This document shows, in pieces, positions 16,433 to 25,887 of a stretch of 64,000 bases of DNA. Position numbers and translations under genes: made by a program. Every line of letters starts with the position of its first letter. Within the stretch, counting starts at the first letter, position 1. Under the pieces are notes generated by a model. The model did not search any database and had not been told where the DNA came from. It was given only the letters and a program-made list of their open reading frames with translations. Origin of the DNA: Fen-1258 sp964441505 (GTDB taxonomy: Bacteria > Bacteroidota > Ignavibacteria > Ignavibacteriales > Melioribacteraceae); assembly GCA_964441505.1 (NCBI GenBank), contig CAYTUV010000004.1, forward strand, positions 62,001 through 126,000, read 5' to 3'.

Positions 16433-18861
16433 TTTATTAATACCAAATTATTGTCCATCACTATAAATCTTTCGTCGTCTTTCAACGCATATACAAATTG
16501 ATTATACTCAATTTGGCTTTCCGATGAACCTATTAATTCAAATATGTTTTGAAGATAATATGGCTTCGAGGAATCGCATATAAAATCATAGCACTCGTCA
16601 ATTAAAGATATTAGTTCTGGGGTCATACGACTTGTTTCATTAAAACTATATTTATTATTCGTATACATAATCGACCTATCGTTTCTAATCCTATATAGAT
16701 CTTTTTTAAAATCGTTTATACCTAGGTCCTTTAATATCCATTCCAGTTGTTCCTCAAATACAGCTTCATTAATGTTGGACAAAAGGCATTTCACTTTTTT
16801 AAAAACACTCCAATTATTATTGATTACACACGTTACACCATTCTCAAGAGTATAAATTTGGAATACTTTTGATGTAGTAATTGTTAAGATAGCCTTTTGC
16901 TGAAGTTCTTCTGAATCGAAATATTCAGCGACAATTTTTATGTCTGTTGTTGGAAAATAGTGTTGATTAATTAAGTATTCTAAAAATCTTTCTTCCCCTG
17001 CTAATTTCATGTCGTTTTCCAAATCTAAACTTCTAAGTCCATAGAAACCGCCGAGGTAGCTCTTTAAATATTTTTGACTTTTCAATAAGGAGGTCATCCC
17101 TTGATCATGGACAAATCTGTTTTCTTTAAGCCTTCCTCTTATATCAAAAACGTGTTTAACACATGGATCTTTTTTGAAAATATCTTTTATTATATCACTT
17201 ACTTTAATTCTTTCCTCCTGACCATAAGAGGTTAGCGTAAAATTGAAAAAACCTAAGTCTTTTATATCCAGATCTTTCCTTAAAATAAAAACAAGCTCAT
17301 ATTTTGATTTTATATGTGGGTAATTGTCTCTAACCTCCTCTAAAATTTCAGTTATGTAGCATTGCCTTTTTTCTTTCTTTAGAAACTCCTTTGAAACTTC
17401 ACAAATATTCTTCCATTGATTTTTCGGGTATGCAAAATGTGTGTTGACTCCGAAAACGTATTTATCAAACTGTATAATTCTCTCATCTTGTTTAATATTT
17501 CCAATAACTGAATTAAGCACATGATATTTTGATCCCTCGTAATAATATTTGTGAACAATGGCCAAAATCTCTTCTATCTTTAATGGCTTTTTACTGTTTT
17601 TCAATATCATGTAAACCATATCTCTAATCCCACCTTTGCGCAGTAAATAATATTTGTCTCCTTCTTGTAAAAAGAAATATTTCTTAAGGCCAACCAATAT
17701 TTTGAAACAAAGTAGTTGCTGGGAATTGCTTAACTTTTTGGCCTCTAGGTTTTTTTTCAGTTTTTGAGTACTAATTTCGTTATGTCCAATTTTTAACTTT
17801 TCCAAAATATTGCATAAATTTTTCCAGAGGGGGTCTTTTTCAATTTGTCTTGCTACGTACTGATCAAATGCCCGTGGTATAAAACCATAGACCGGAATTT
17901 CTTGAAAAATTTCTGCCAACAAACCCAAATAAAGTCTAGGGTGGTATAGTAGATCACAACTAGAAGCATTAAATACTTGCTCAGTGATGGGAGTGGGCTT
18001 ATTGATTAGGTAGTCAAGAAATTTTTTTCTATGATACTCTGCCTCGACTTCAAGTCGAGCCCATATTTTATTAACAACTCTTTGGAGGATCTGTCTTATT
18101 CTTTCCCTTGTAAGTTTATAACGAAGCCCTATTTCTTCCATAGAAGTTACATCATTACCATCCCATCGCATTTTTAGAATAGCGAGCTCACGCTCGCTAA
18201 TTTTGCTCAAAACATGATTTATAACCACAACAATGTTTTTTTCTCCGAGTTTTTCTATGCCTCTTTCCAGTCTGATTATTTTAGAAATGTCCGCAATGGT
18301 TTTTCGTCCTATATTCCTTTCGTTTATAAGAATATTGGAGTCTAACGATAATAATTCACCAAGATTCGAAATCTTATTCTTTCGTGATATGTATTGCTTA
18401 AGTCTTATGGGAAATTCAAATTCTTCAAGAGAAATAGTTAAATGCTTTTTTAAAGATTCGATTGGTACTTCTGATCGTTCTGAAAGTGGATAAGATTCAA
18501 CGAATGTGCGTTTCTCATTTTTCTCTTTTAATATATCTTCATAATTCTCAAGATCTTTTTTAGTGTTAAATGATAAAAGAAATTTAATTATTGTTTGTCT
18601 TGCTTGTTCGATCGTCGTTGTTCCACAATTTCTTAAATTCATAAATTCTTCGAAATGTGTATTCAATAACTGCTCAAGGTTTTCAATAACCACCCTTTTA
18701 TTAATGTTTTGTAATGCGTGAGAAAATCTTATTCGCCAATTAATATCCCAGATCGAAATAGATTTTAAAGTCGGCATATTAGTTAGATTTGAAAAACCCT
18801 CTTCGCCGATAAAAAATCGCGTGTTTTTTGTAAGTCTCACTATTTCGCTTTCAGCGCACAT
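16429..18861 (-). CDS. Large DNA-binding protein with two alpha-CTD-like HhH units and a sigma-region-4-like HTH
   Basis: This 810-residue protein resembles parts of the transcription machinery. Two helix-hairpin-helix segments like the RNA polymerase alpha C-terminal domain are seen: NLEQLLNTHFEEFMNLRNCG plus TTTIEQARQ (61-88), and NLGELLSLDSNILINERNIG plus RKTIADI (166-192). Then comes a helix-turn-helix like sigma70 region 4: SERELAILKMRWDG, SMEEIGLRYKLTRERIRQIL (222-259). Regions 1.2, 2 and 3 of a real sigma factor are absent. The remaining 540 residues look like several winged-helix units (for example KPLKIEEILAIVHKYYYEG). It starts 7 nt after the PIN toxin gene and overlaps the 197-aa gene by ATGA. 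Recognition of DNA, or of polymerase, for the ATPase partner is inference. Confidence 0.65.
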   Translation of the reverse strand: MCAESEIVRLTKNTRFFIGEEGFSNLTNMPTLKSISIWDINWRIRFSHALQNINKRVVIENLEQLLNTHFEEFMNLRNCGTTTIEQARQTIIKFLLSFNTKKDLENYEDILKEKNEKRTFVESYPLSERSEVPIESLKKHLTISLEEFEFPIRLKQYISRKNKISNLGELLSLDSNILINERNIGRKTIADISKIIRLERGIEKLGEKNIVVVINHVLSKISERELAILKMRWDGNDVTSMEEIGLRYKLTRERIRQILQRVVNKIWARLEVEAEYHRKKFLDYLINKPTPITEQVFNASSCDLLYHPRLYLGLLAEIFQEIPVYGFIPRAFDQYVARQIEKDPLWKNLCNILEKLKIGHNEISTQKLKKNLEAKKLSNSQQLLCFKILVGLKKYFFLQEGDKYYLLRKGGIRDMVYMILKNSKKPLKIEEILAIVHKYYYEGSKYHVLNSVIGNIKQDERIIQFDKYVFGVNTHFAYPKNQWKNICEVSKEFLKKEKRQCYITEILEEVRDNYPHIKSKYELVFILRKDLDIKDLGFFNFTLTSYGQEERIKVSDIIKDIFKKDPCVKHVFDIRGRLKENRFVHDQGMTSLLKSQKYLKSYLGGFYGLRSLDLENDMKLAGEERFLEYLINQHYFPTTDIKIVAEYFDSEELQQKAILTITTSKVFQIYTLENGVTCVINNNWSVFKKVKCLLSNINEAVFEEQLEWILKDLGINDFKKDLYRIRNDRSIMYTNNKYSFNETSRMTPELISLIDECYDFICDSSKPYYLQNIFELIGSSESQIEYNQFVYALKDDERFIVMDNNLVLIK

Positions 18862-18868
18862 ATAATTT

Positions 18869-19270
18869 TCAATTTATCCAACTTATTTTAATATCTCCTT
18901 CAACCGCCTTAAACTCTTTATCACCTGTAACAAGAACTGCTTTTCTGCTTTTTGAAAGCGCTGCGGCAAATGCGTCTGCATAAGACATCTTGTGGAATGC
19001 TTTGAACTGAGCCGCTTGCAAGGTTAATTCTTTGTTTGCTTCAACAATGGAAATCGGGTAACGCGCAAAAGTGTTTTTATAAAGTTCTGCTCTTTCTTTT
19101 CCGCCTTCACGTAGAGCTATGTAATACATTTCTCCCCAATTAATAACACACAAAAAGATTTCTGCTTTTCCGGAAAGGGACTCTTTCAACATTTCGGCTA
19201 CCGCATCAACTCCTTTCTCTCCTTCTGCATAAGCTATTAATGCATAACTGTCTAATACATACCTTTTCAT
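18869..19270 (-). CDS. vapC: PIN-domain toxin (VapC family)
   Basis: The 133-residue protein has the PIN nuclease layout with four acidic residues: Asp7 in YVLDSYALIAY, Glu47 in NWGEMYY, Asp99 in SYADAFAAAL and Asp117 in VTGDKEF. VapC toxins are magnesium-dependent ribonucleases that cut tRNA, rRNA or mRNA. Its start overlaps the antitoxin stop (ATGA) and its stop is 7 nt before the 810-aa gene, so the toxin-antitoxin pair appears to head the same transcript as the three-gene system. Confidence 0.88.
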   Translation of the reverse strand: MKRYVLDSYALIAYAEGEKGVDAVAEMLKESLSGKAEIFLCVINWGEMYYIALREGGKERAELYKNTFARYPISIVEANKELTLQAAQFKAFHKMSYADAFAAALSKSRKAVLVTGDKEFKAVEGDIKISWIN

Positions 19271-19497
19271 AGTTCACGCTCTTTCTTTTTTTCTTCCATT
19301 AGAGCTTTCAAAAGTTTTCCGCCCGTTTTCATAAAACCTTTATTAGCATCTATCAATTCCTCCGTCATTGGAATTATTTTTATTCCATCCTCCTCTTCAA
19401 AAAAATTAACGCGTGTTCCCGGTTTTATACCAAATCTGCGTCTCATTTTTGAGGGAATAACCAATTGGCCCTTTGTTGTTACATATCCAACTTCCAT
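19267..19497 (-). CDS. vapB: AbrB/MazE-type antitoxin (VapB)
   Basis: The 76-residue protein has a SpoVT/AbrB swapped-hairpin domain: VTTKGQLVIPSKMRRRFGIKPGTRVNFFEEEDGIKIIPM (read in two parts, residues 6-24 and 25-44). A basic, helical tail (KALMEEKKKEREL) should bind the PIN toxin. Such antitoxins bind their own promoter, here at 19526-19556. AAAGGA (19504-19509) lies 6 nt upstream of the ATG. It is the first gene of the five-gene block. Confidence 0.87.
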   Translation of the reverse strand: MEVGYVTTKGQLVIPSKMRRRFGIKPGTRVNFFEEEDGIKIIPMTEELIDANKGFMKTGGKLLKALMEEKKKEREL

Positions 19498-19525
19498 AAT
19501 TTATCCTTTCGTTTTACGTTCAACG

Positions 19526-19556
19526 CAAAGTTAGAATATTACTATATGTAAGTCAA
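19526..19556 (-). promoter_or_regulatory. Bacteroidota-type promoter of the TA/GHKL operon
   Basis: On the minus strand, TTG (19554-19556) is followed after 20 bp by TAACTTTG (19526-19533). This matches the Bacteroidota -33/-7 pattern TTG-N19/20-TAnnTTTG. Transcription would begin about 20-25 nt upstream of the antitoxin start codon. Confidence 0.6.
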
Positions 19557-19677
19557 GTATGTTTTGTAAGACATTTATAAAATGGTGGGTGTTTTCATTA
19601 ATGGCGCAATTCAATTAATCTTATTGTTATGATGGAGGTCTATTCGATAAGCTGCTTAAAAGGGAAGCCAATTATTC

Positions 19678-20613
19678 TCATCCATCTATGGCTGACAGGA
19701 ATTTTATTTCTTTGTGAAGAATGGATGCTTTTAGAGGAATCTTGCCGATCATCTCGCCATCAGCTTCTATCAAACATTCTTTACCTATCGGTTCTATTGT
19801 ACAGTTCTCGACTTCATTATAAATTATTTCAGGATGCTGAATAAATAATCCTTTCCGGATTTTCGAAAGGTTTTTTAAGTAATCAATCAGACTCACTTCT
19901 GCAGCAATTGTAATCGCGAATTTTCCGTCATTCACTTTTGCGTGCGGCGCAATTCCTAATCCGCTTCCGAAATATTTTCCGTTGGCAAGACACAAGATCA
20001 ACAATCTTCCATTCCAATTAAAATTTTCAGATTCGATTTTTAATTGCTTTCTTTTGTAATTCAAGAAACCAAGTACCGTTGCTTTAAAAAAGTCAAAGTT
20101 CGGTCCGTAAATTTTTTTACCCTCATTAACGCGTTTGGCAACTTCGGCTCCAAGACCAATATCAGCTATATTGTTAAAGTAACGAACCGCGTCTTCTCCT
20201 TTCATATTTTTGTATTCAAGCTTGCCTATATCAATCATATTAGTTGAATTATTCCGAATCAATTTTTGCAGCTCGGAAAGTTTCTTAGAAAGTTTAAACG
20301 TGCGGGCAAAATCATTTCCGCTTCCAAAAGGATAAAGCCCTACAATTAAGTTTTCTCTTTTTGACCTCTCGACTTGCATTATTCCGTTTATAACCTCGCT
20401 CATCGTTCCATCACCACCGGCAGCTATTAAATAGTCTGTTCCGCTCAACACTGCATTTCGCGATAGCTCAATTGCGTGCCCGTTGCCATTTGTAACCGAT
20501 ACCCAAACTAAAAATTCTTCACCGAATGCTTCCTCGATTTCCTTGATAGTTCTTTCGGTATGCTTAAACCGTCCATTGATTACAAAATGAATTTTCTTAA
20601 TGTCTGCCTGCAA
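19678..20613 (-). CDS. Diacylglycerol kinase / YegS-like lipid kinase
   Basis: The 311-residue protein belongs to the DAGK catalytic family. It has the nucleotide-binding GGDGT in IAAGGDGTMSEVINGI (about 64-80), FGSGNDFAR (about 95-104), and a C-terminal ANGKYFGSGLGIAPHAKVND with DGEMIG near the end. These soluble or membrane-associated enzymes phosphorylate lipids such as diacylglycerol or undecaprenol. The substrate is not decidable from sequence. It is a single gene whose start is about 215 bp from the divergent acyl-CoA synthetase gene. Confidence 0.85.
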   Translation of the reverse strand: MQADIKKIHFVINGRFKHTERTIKEIEEAFGEEFLVWVSVTNGNGHAIELSRNAVLSGTDYLIAAGGDGTMSEVINGIMQVERSKRENLIVGLYPFGSGNDFARTFKLSKKLSELQKLIRNNSTNMIDIGKLEYKNMKGEDAVRYFNNIADIGLGAEVAKRVNEGKKIYGPNFDFFKATVLGFLNYKRKQLKIESENFNWNGRLLILCLANGKYFGSGLGIAPHAKVNDGKFAITIAAEVSLIDYLKNLSKIRKGLFIQHPEIIYNEVENCTIEPIGKECLIEADGEMIGKIPLKASILHKEIKFLSAIDG

Positions 20614-20827
20614 TATGTCCTCTAAAATGTATTGATGATTAACTTTTCGGTTGGTCTAATATATTAATCTATGGCAACCTAAACTAAAATAATTTCACTG
20701 AAAGATAAGATTGAAAGGGCCATTGTTAAATGACTATCGTGAATGGTTTTCATATTTTTATTTAGTGCTTTATGGCTTTTGTAGTAACAATTGCATTATA
20801 AATAATCCTATTCTCAAGGAATGTAAG

Positions 20828-22900
20828 ATGAGTTCTCTAAAAAATTTCTTTTACCCGAAATCTATTTGCGTCGTTGGTGCCTCTACAAAAGAAAAGAGTA
20901 TCGGCTATGAATTATTAAAGACAATTAAGATTTACGGCTACACAGGGAAAGTCTTTCCCGTTAATCCAAAAGCAGATGAAGTGCTTGGTTATCAATGCCA
21001 TCATTCAATTGAAAAGATAAACGAGCCGATCGATCTCGCAATTGTTGCGGTGCCCAAGCAATTTGCCGAAGATTCGATTGATTCGCTCTTAAGGAAGGGT
21101 GTCAAATCAATAATACTTATAACTGCCGGATTTAAAGAAACCGGGAAAGAGGGGGAAGAAGTTGAGAAGAGAATAGTTGAAAAGATAAAACTCTCGGGCG
21201 CCAGAATGGTTGGACCAAACTGCATGGGAGTCATAAATACGCTGGATTCAACAAAACTTAACGCAACATTCGTTGCCGAGAAGCCGGAAGTCGGTACAAC
21301 GGGATTTCTTTCGCAGAGCGGTGCGCTTGGAGCGGCCGTGCTTAATTCTCTTCGAGAGACTGATATAAAGTTTGCGCATTTTATAAGTGTGGGCAATAAA
21401 GCCGACGTAAGCGAAAACGATATTCTTTATTTCTGGCAAAACGATAACAACATCAACACGCTAACATTTTATCTTGAAAGTTTTGTAAACGGTCATGAAT
21501 TTATCAAGCCGTTTATGCTTGGTGAAATCACAAAGCCAACAATTGTATTAAAGGCTGGGAAAACCGCTAGCGGAATGAAAGCCGCTTCTTCACACACGGG
21601 GGCTTTAAGCAGTAAAGATAAAATTGTGGACGCTCTGCTCAAGCAGTTTGGGATTATCCGCGCTGATAATTTAAATGAACTTTTCAATACGGCGAAAGGA
21701 TTAGAAAATTTCAAACTGCCAAAAGGCAATCGAGTTGCGGTAGTAACAAATGCCGGCGGGCCAGCTATTCTATGTGTTGATTCTCTTGAAAAGGAAAATC
21801 TCCTCCTTGCAAAATTCAGTGATGAGACAAAAAAAATTCTCCGGGAAATAGTGAATCCCGAAGGCAGCGTTGATAATCCTGTTGATCTTCTCCCGGGCGG
21901 AACAGCCGAAGTTTTCAAAAAAGTGAATGAGGTTGTTGCTGCCGACGAGAATGTTGACGCGGTGATTTCAATTTTTGTCGAGCCCGTAATGGTCTCTCCA
22001 TTTAATGTTATTGAAAGCGTTTATTCGATTAAAAGTGAAAAACCGATTTTACAGGTTGTAATGCCTTTACCGGAATTCTGGAGCGAGTACCGAATCAACT
22101 CTCAAAAGAAGCTGCCTCTGTTCAGAAATCCGGAAGACCCCGCAAAAGTCTTATCGAATATGCTTTTCTTCACCTCTTCTCAAAAAAGATTGAATGCGAG
22201 CAGAAAGGAATATCTGGAACAGCTGAAGTCAAAAAATGGGAGAAAATACAAATTCAGTTCGGGCTTCCTTACGCAGAAAGAGATCAACATACTCTGCCGC
22301 GACTACAAACTGCCTACCATAAAAAGTAAAATGGTGAGTTCGGACAATTTAAAAGACTTTGACGATGACTTTTATCCGGTTGTTCTAAAAGGAATAAATA
22401 AAAAGGTGATCCACAAGACTGAAATAAACGCCGTTAAGTTGAACATTAAAAACAAAAAGGAGCTTCTTCAAAAAGCTAAGGAGATCAAAGAAAGTTTTGC
22501 GCGCTCAGGGTATAATGTTGAAAAGTATATGATTCAGAAATATGTTAAAGCGAAAAACGAACTGATCATCGGTGGATTTCGCGATCCCTCTTTCGGTCCG
22601 GTAATTATGTTTGGAACAGGGGGCAAGTATGTTGAGTTTCTCGGCGATACCGCTATTAAATCTGCATACGCTTCCGATGACGATATCGATTCTCTCGTGT
22701 CTTCAACCACAATTGAAAAAATATTGCGTGGTGTAAGAGGCGAAACCCCGGCAGAGATTGATGACCTGAAGAAGATAATAAAATCATCTGCGCGAATGCT
22801 GATAGAAAACAAAAACATAGTAGAGTTCGATCTGAACCCGCTGATTGTCGGAGAAGACAATAAGCATTACGCTGTCGATGTGCGTGTCCGCGTTGAGTGA
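20828..22900 (+). CDS. ADP-forming acetate/acyl-CoA synthetase (single-chain)
   Basis: The enzyme makes ATP and an acid from an acyl-CoA, ADP and phosphate, or the reverse. The ATG at 20828 is chosen because AAGGA lies 7-8 nt upstream and the family's N-terminus begins there (SLKNFFYPKSICVVGAS); an in-frame opening at 20711 adds 39 unrelated residues. The 690 residues hold a CoA-binding domain (1-130), two ligase-CoA domains with the phospho-carrier His256 in KAASSHTGALS, and a C-terminal ATP-grasp domain (VVLKGINKKVIHKTE, then FGTGGKYVE). Alpha and beta parts are fused, as in many acetyl-CoA synthetases of fermentative bacteria. It probably conserves energy from acyl-CoA. Confidence 0.9.
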   Translation: MSSLKNFFYPKSICVVGASTKEKSIGYELLKTIKIYGYTGKVFPVNPKADEVLGYQCHHSIEKINEPIDLAIVAVPKQFAEDSIDSLLRKGVKSIILITAGFKETGKEGEEVEKRIVEKIKLSGARMVGPNCMGVINTLDSTKLNATFVAEKPEVGTTGFLSQSGALGAAVLNSLRETDIKFAHFISVGNKADVSENDILYFWQNDNNINTLTFYLESFVNGHEFIKPFMLGEITKPTIVLKAGKTASGMKAASSHTGALSSKDKIVDALLKQFGIIRADNLNELFNTAKGLENFKLPKGNRVAVVTNAGGPAILCVDSLEKENLLLAKFSDETKKILREIVNPEGSVDNPVDLLPGGTAEVFKKVNEVVAADENVDAVISIFVEPVMVSPFNVIESVYSIKSEKPILQVVMPLPEFWSEYRINSQKKLPLFRNPEDPAKVLSNMLFFTSSQKRLNASRKEYLEQLKSKNGRKYKFSSGFLTQKEINILCRDYKLPTIKSKMVSSDNLKDFDDDFYPVVLKGINKKVIHKTEINAVKLNIKNKKELLQKAKEIKESFARSGYNVEKYMIQKYVKAKNELIIGGFRDPSFGPVIMFGTGGKYVEFLGDTAIKSAYASDDDIDSLVSSTTIEKILRGVRGETPAEIDDLKKIIKSSARMLIENKNIVEFDLNPLIVGEDNKHYAVDVRVRVE

Positions 22901-22974
22901 GTTAGCGCTAAAAAGTATGTTGAAAATGGAACAATCCTTTACTACATTTTATTTGAAAAAATTTTGAGGTCGTT

Positions 22975-24255
22975 ATGAAAAATTTTTTCTTCTCTCTTTT
23001 TTTACTTTTCGTTTTGACTGCAACCTCCGAAGCACAATGGCAGCAGATTCAGACGGTTCCGCCATTTACCAACGGATATTGTATTGAAGCGATCGGTGAT
23101 GATTTCGCTGTAATAAGTGCCCCTCAAAGTAAAATATTCATAACTCAGGATGCGGGTAAAACCTGGACTCAAAAATCATTACCTAAAAATAACGCTGTTG
23201 ATATTTCATTGGTAAATAAAACTATTTTTTATGTTGCCGCAGATGATGGAACATTTTACAAAACAATTGATGGCGGTAATACTTGAATTGTGATTTATTC
23301 TAATCCGGAAAAAACACAGTTTGGTAATTACATAAAAATGTTTAGTTCCACAGATGGAATAGCAATGGGCGATGGTAATTTCTCTACAAATGTCCCGCTA
23401 TTTATAAAAACGACTGACGGAATAAACTGGATTGAAGCAAGTAGCAAGCCTATTGGTGGAGGTATGGCTGACGGGTGGAAGAGTCTTGATTTTGTTAATT
23501 CAAACATTGGTTATTATTCTCCCAAAGGAGGACAGGCACCCCGAAGACTTTGGAAAACCACAGATGGTGGGTTGAATTGGATAGAAACCAGTTTTGATGT
23601 TTATGCAAATGTATTGAAATTTTATAACAAAGATTTCGGAATTCTTGCGCACTTTCCAACAGTTTATAGAACAATAGATGGCGCCAGTATCTGGAAAGAT
23701 TATCCATCTCCTGTTTCCGGTTTTACTCCCCCGGCTTTGGATATTGAATTTGTGCCCAACAATCCCAATAAAGTGTGGATGAGCTATTATAACGGATTAT
23801 TTTTCAGCAGTGATTCCGGAAAAACATGGACGCCGCAAAGCATACCAAATACTACGAGTACATTTTTTGATATTACATTTGCAAATGAAAAGACCGGTTG
23901 GTTGCTTTGCAGCAATGGAAAATTATTTTATACCAACAATGGCGGAGGTTTTTTTACCGAGCTTGCCGAAGAGAATAACATTCCGACTTCTTTCCATCTT
24001 TTTCAAAACTATCCCAATCCATTTAATCCAATTACAGCAATTAGTTATCAACTGCCGATAAGCACTCACGTTAGGCTAAAAGTTTATGATCTGCTCGGAA
24101 GAGAAGTTGTTACTCTTGTTAATGAATTTCAAAATGCCGGAACTCATAATTCTACTTTCTTCGCTCAACACTCTTCAATCCCCAGCGGAGCTTATTTCTA
24201 CAGACTTACTGCCGGATATTTTTCATCTACTCATAAAATGATTTTGCTAAAATAA
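22975..24255 (+). pseudogene. Secreted BNR-repeat protein with T9SS sorting domain, interrupted by TGA
   Basis: One frame of 427 codons is broken by a single TGA at 23284-23286. The first part has a signal peptide (NFFFSLFLLFVLTATSEAQ) and beta-propeller repeats. The stop falls exactly where the repeat FYKTIDGGNTW normally has Trp, as in the later SSDSGKTWTPQ and TTDGGLNWIE. The frame then continues unbroken (IVIYSNPEKTQFG) to a complete C-terminal sorting domain: FHLFQNYPNPFNPITAISY, KVYDLLGREVVTLVN, IPSGAYFYRL, HKMILLK. TGG to TGA is the simplest change. TGA acts as a normal stop elsewhere (for example the ATGA overlaps), so recoding is unlikely. The second part alone would lack a signal peptide. 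Confidence 0.82.
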
Positions 24256-24337
24256 TTTTCCGGACTGGGTGTAAAATCAAAACGGATTTCTTCAATTACA
24301 CTTCTTATCTTTACTAAGATCATTTTAAAAAAGAATT

Positions 24338-25798
24338 ATGAAAATTGCATTTGCCGCAAGTGAAGTATTTCCTTATGCCAAGACAGGCGGATTGGCGGAT
24401 GTAGCCGGTGCGCTTCCAATTGAACTTTCCAAACTTGGGCACGAAGTAAAAGTCTTTATGCCTAAGTACAATACTTTCGGAGAAATTGAACACGGATTGC
24501 ATTATCAATGGGACATCGGGGAAATTCCGATTCGCGTTGCAGACGTTGTCTGCTCGGTTCATGTTCACACTGCAATTTTACCCGCTTCTAAAGTGCAGAT
24601 CTATTTTGTCGATTGTCCTCATTACTTTCACCGATTTCGCGTTTACACAAACGATGTAGACGAAGATGAGCGTTTTATTCTTTTTTCAAAAGGGGTAATT
24701 GAAATACTTCAACGGCTGCAGTGGGCTCCCGATATAATTCACTGTAATGACTGGCAGACTGGCTTGCTGCCTCTCCTTCTCAAGGAAAATTATTCGTGGG
24801 ACAGGATGTTTGACAACACCGCAACGGTTTTTACAATCCATAATGTTGCATACCAGGGAAGATTTCCGAAAAGCGCTTTTCATAAATCAGAGATCCGGGA
24901 AATACATAGTCGGCCTGGTGAAATTGGAGAATACGAGGGCGGTGTAAATTTTATGAAGACCGCAATTTTGACCTCAGACGTTATTAACACTGTAAGCAAC
25001 ACATATGCTAATGAACTTCTAACACCGATTTATGGCGAGGGGATGCAAAATTTTCTAGCCCTGCGCCGCAACGATTTTTACGGAATAATTAATGGAATAG
25101 ATTATGCGGTGTGGAATCCGGAAACGGATTTTATTCTTCCTCACCATTTTTCCATTCAAGATTTATCGGGAAAGCTACTTAACAAAAAATTCCTGGTTGA
25201 ACATCTTAACTTCTCGATAGACGAATCAATTCCTCTTATCGGTATTGTTTCCCGCTTGGTTGCCCAAAAGGGATTTGATCTTATCGGACAGGTTTTGAGT
25301 GAATTGATGCACTTAGATGCTCAGTGGTTAATTCTGGGAAGCGGCGAACAAAGATATGAGGAGATGTTCAGAAATATTTCTTTTGAACATCCGGACAAAG
25401 TTTATTTTTACCGCGGCTATAACAACGAGCTCTCTCATCTTATTGAAGCCGCGTGCGATATTTTTCTTATGCCTTCGAAGTTTGAGCCCTGCGGATTGAA
25501 TCAAATTTATTCTCTGCGTTACGGAACCGTTCCCGTTGTCCGCAAGACCGGCGGACTTGCAGATACTGTTCAGGACTGGAATGAATTTCTTGCACATGGA
25601 TTGGACACCGGCACCGGTTATACCTTTAATGATTATGACGGCTTAGCTCTTCTTCATTCCGTTCAGCGGGCAATACACGACTTTCATTTAAAAGACATCT
25701 GGAAAAAAATTCAGACAAACGGAATGCGTAAAGATTTTTCGTGGAATAAATCTGCCGAAAAATATTTAGATCTTTATAAAAAAGCGTCACCCCGATAA
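24338..25798 (+). CDS. glgA: Glycogen synthase (ADP-glucose type)
   Basis: This 486-residue GT5 glycosyltransferase extends alpha-1,4-glucan from ADP-glucose. It has the N-terminal substrate motif KTGGLADVAG (Lys15), VFTIHNVAYQGRF, IINGIDYAVWNPETD, IVSRLVAQKGFDL, and the C-terminal FEPCGLNQIYSLRYGTVPVV with a second KTGGLADTV. Length and motif order are standard. No other glycogen gene is adjacent, so it stands alone here between the broken T9SS gene and a TonB-type receptor. Confidence 0.95.
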   Translation: MKIAFAASEVFPYAKTGGLADVAGALPIELSKLGHEVKVFMPKYNTFGEIEHGLHYQWDIGEIPIRVADVVCSVHVHTAILPASKVQIYFVDCPHYFHRFRVYTNDVDEDERFILFSKGVIEILQRLQWAPDIIHCNDWQTGLLPLLLKENYSWDRMFDNTATVFTIHNVAYQGRFPKSAFHKSEIREIHSRPGEIGEYEGGVNFMKTAILTSDVINTVSNTYANELLTPIYGEGMQNFLALRRNDFYGIINGIDYAVWNPETDFILPHHFSIQDLSGKLLNKKFLVEHLNFSIDESIPLIGIVSRLVAQKGFDLIGQVLSELMHLDAQWLILGSGEQRYEEMFRNISFEHPDKVYFYRGYNNELSHLIEAACDIFLMPSKFEPCGLNQIYSLRYGTVPVVRKTGGLADTVQDWNEFLAHGLDTGTGYTFNDYDGLALLHSVQRAIHDFHLKDIWKKIQTNGMRKDFSWNKSAEKYLDLYKKASPR

Positions 25799-25887
25799 CC
25801 CGGAGAAAATCTTTATTATTTCCTGGTAACTTTTTTTCTTGTTTATGCGTCTCAATAGCATGTAGAACAAGAAGTTGGAAAGTTGCC

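Noticed and set aside
23284..23286. TGA as a Trp codon (alternative genetic code)
   Set aside because: TGA ends many intact genes here (truA, vapB and the 810-aa gene among them), including those in ATGA overlaps, and Trp is normally TGG.
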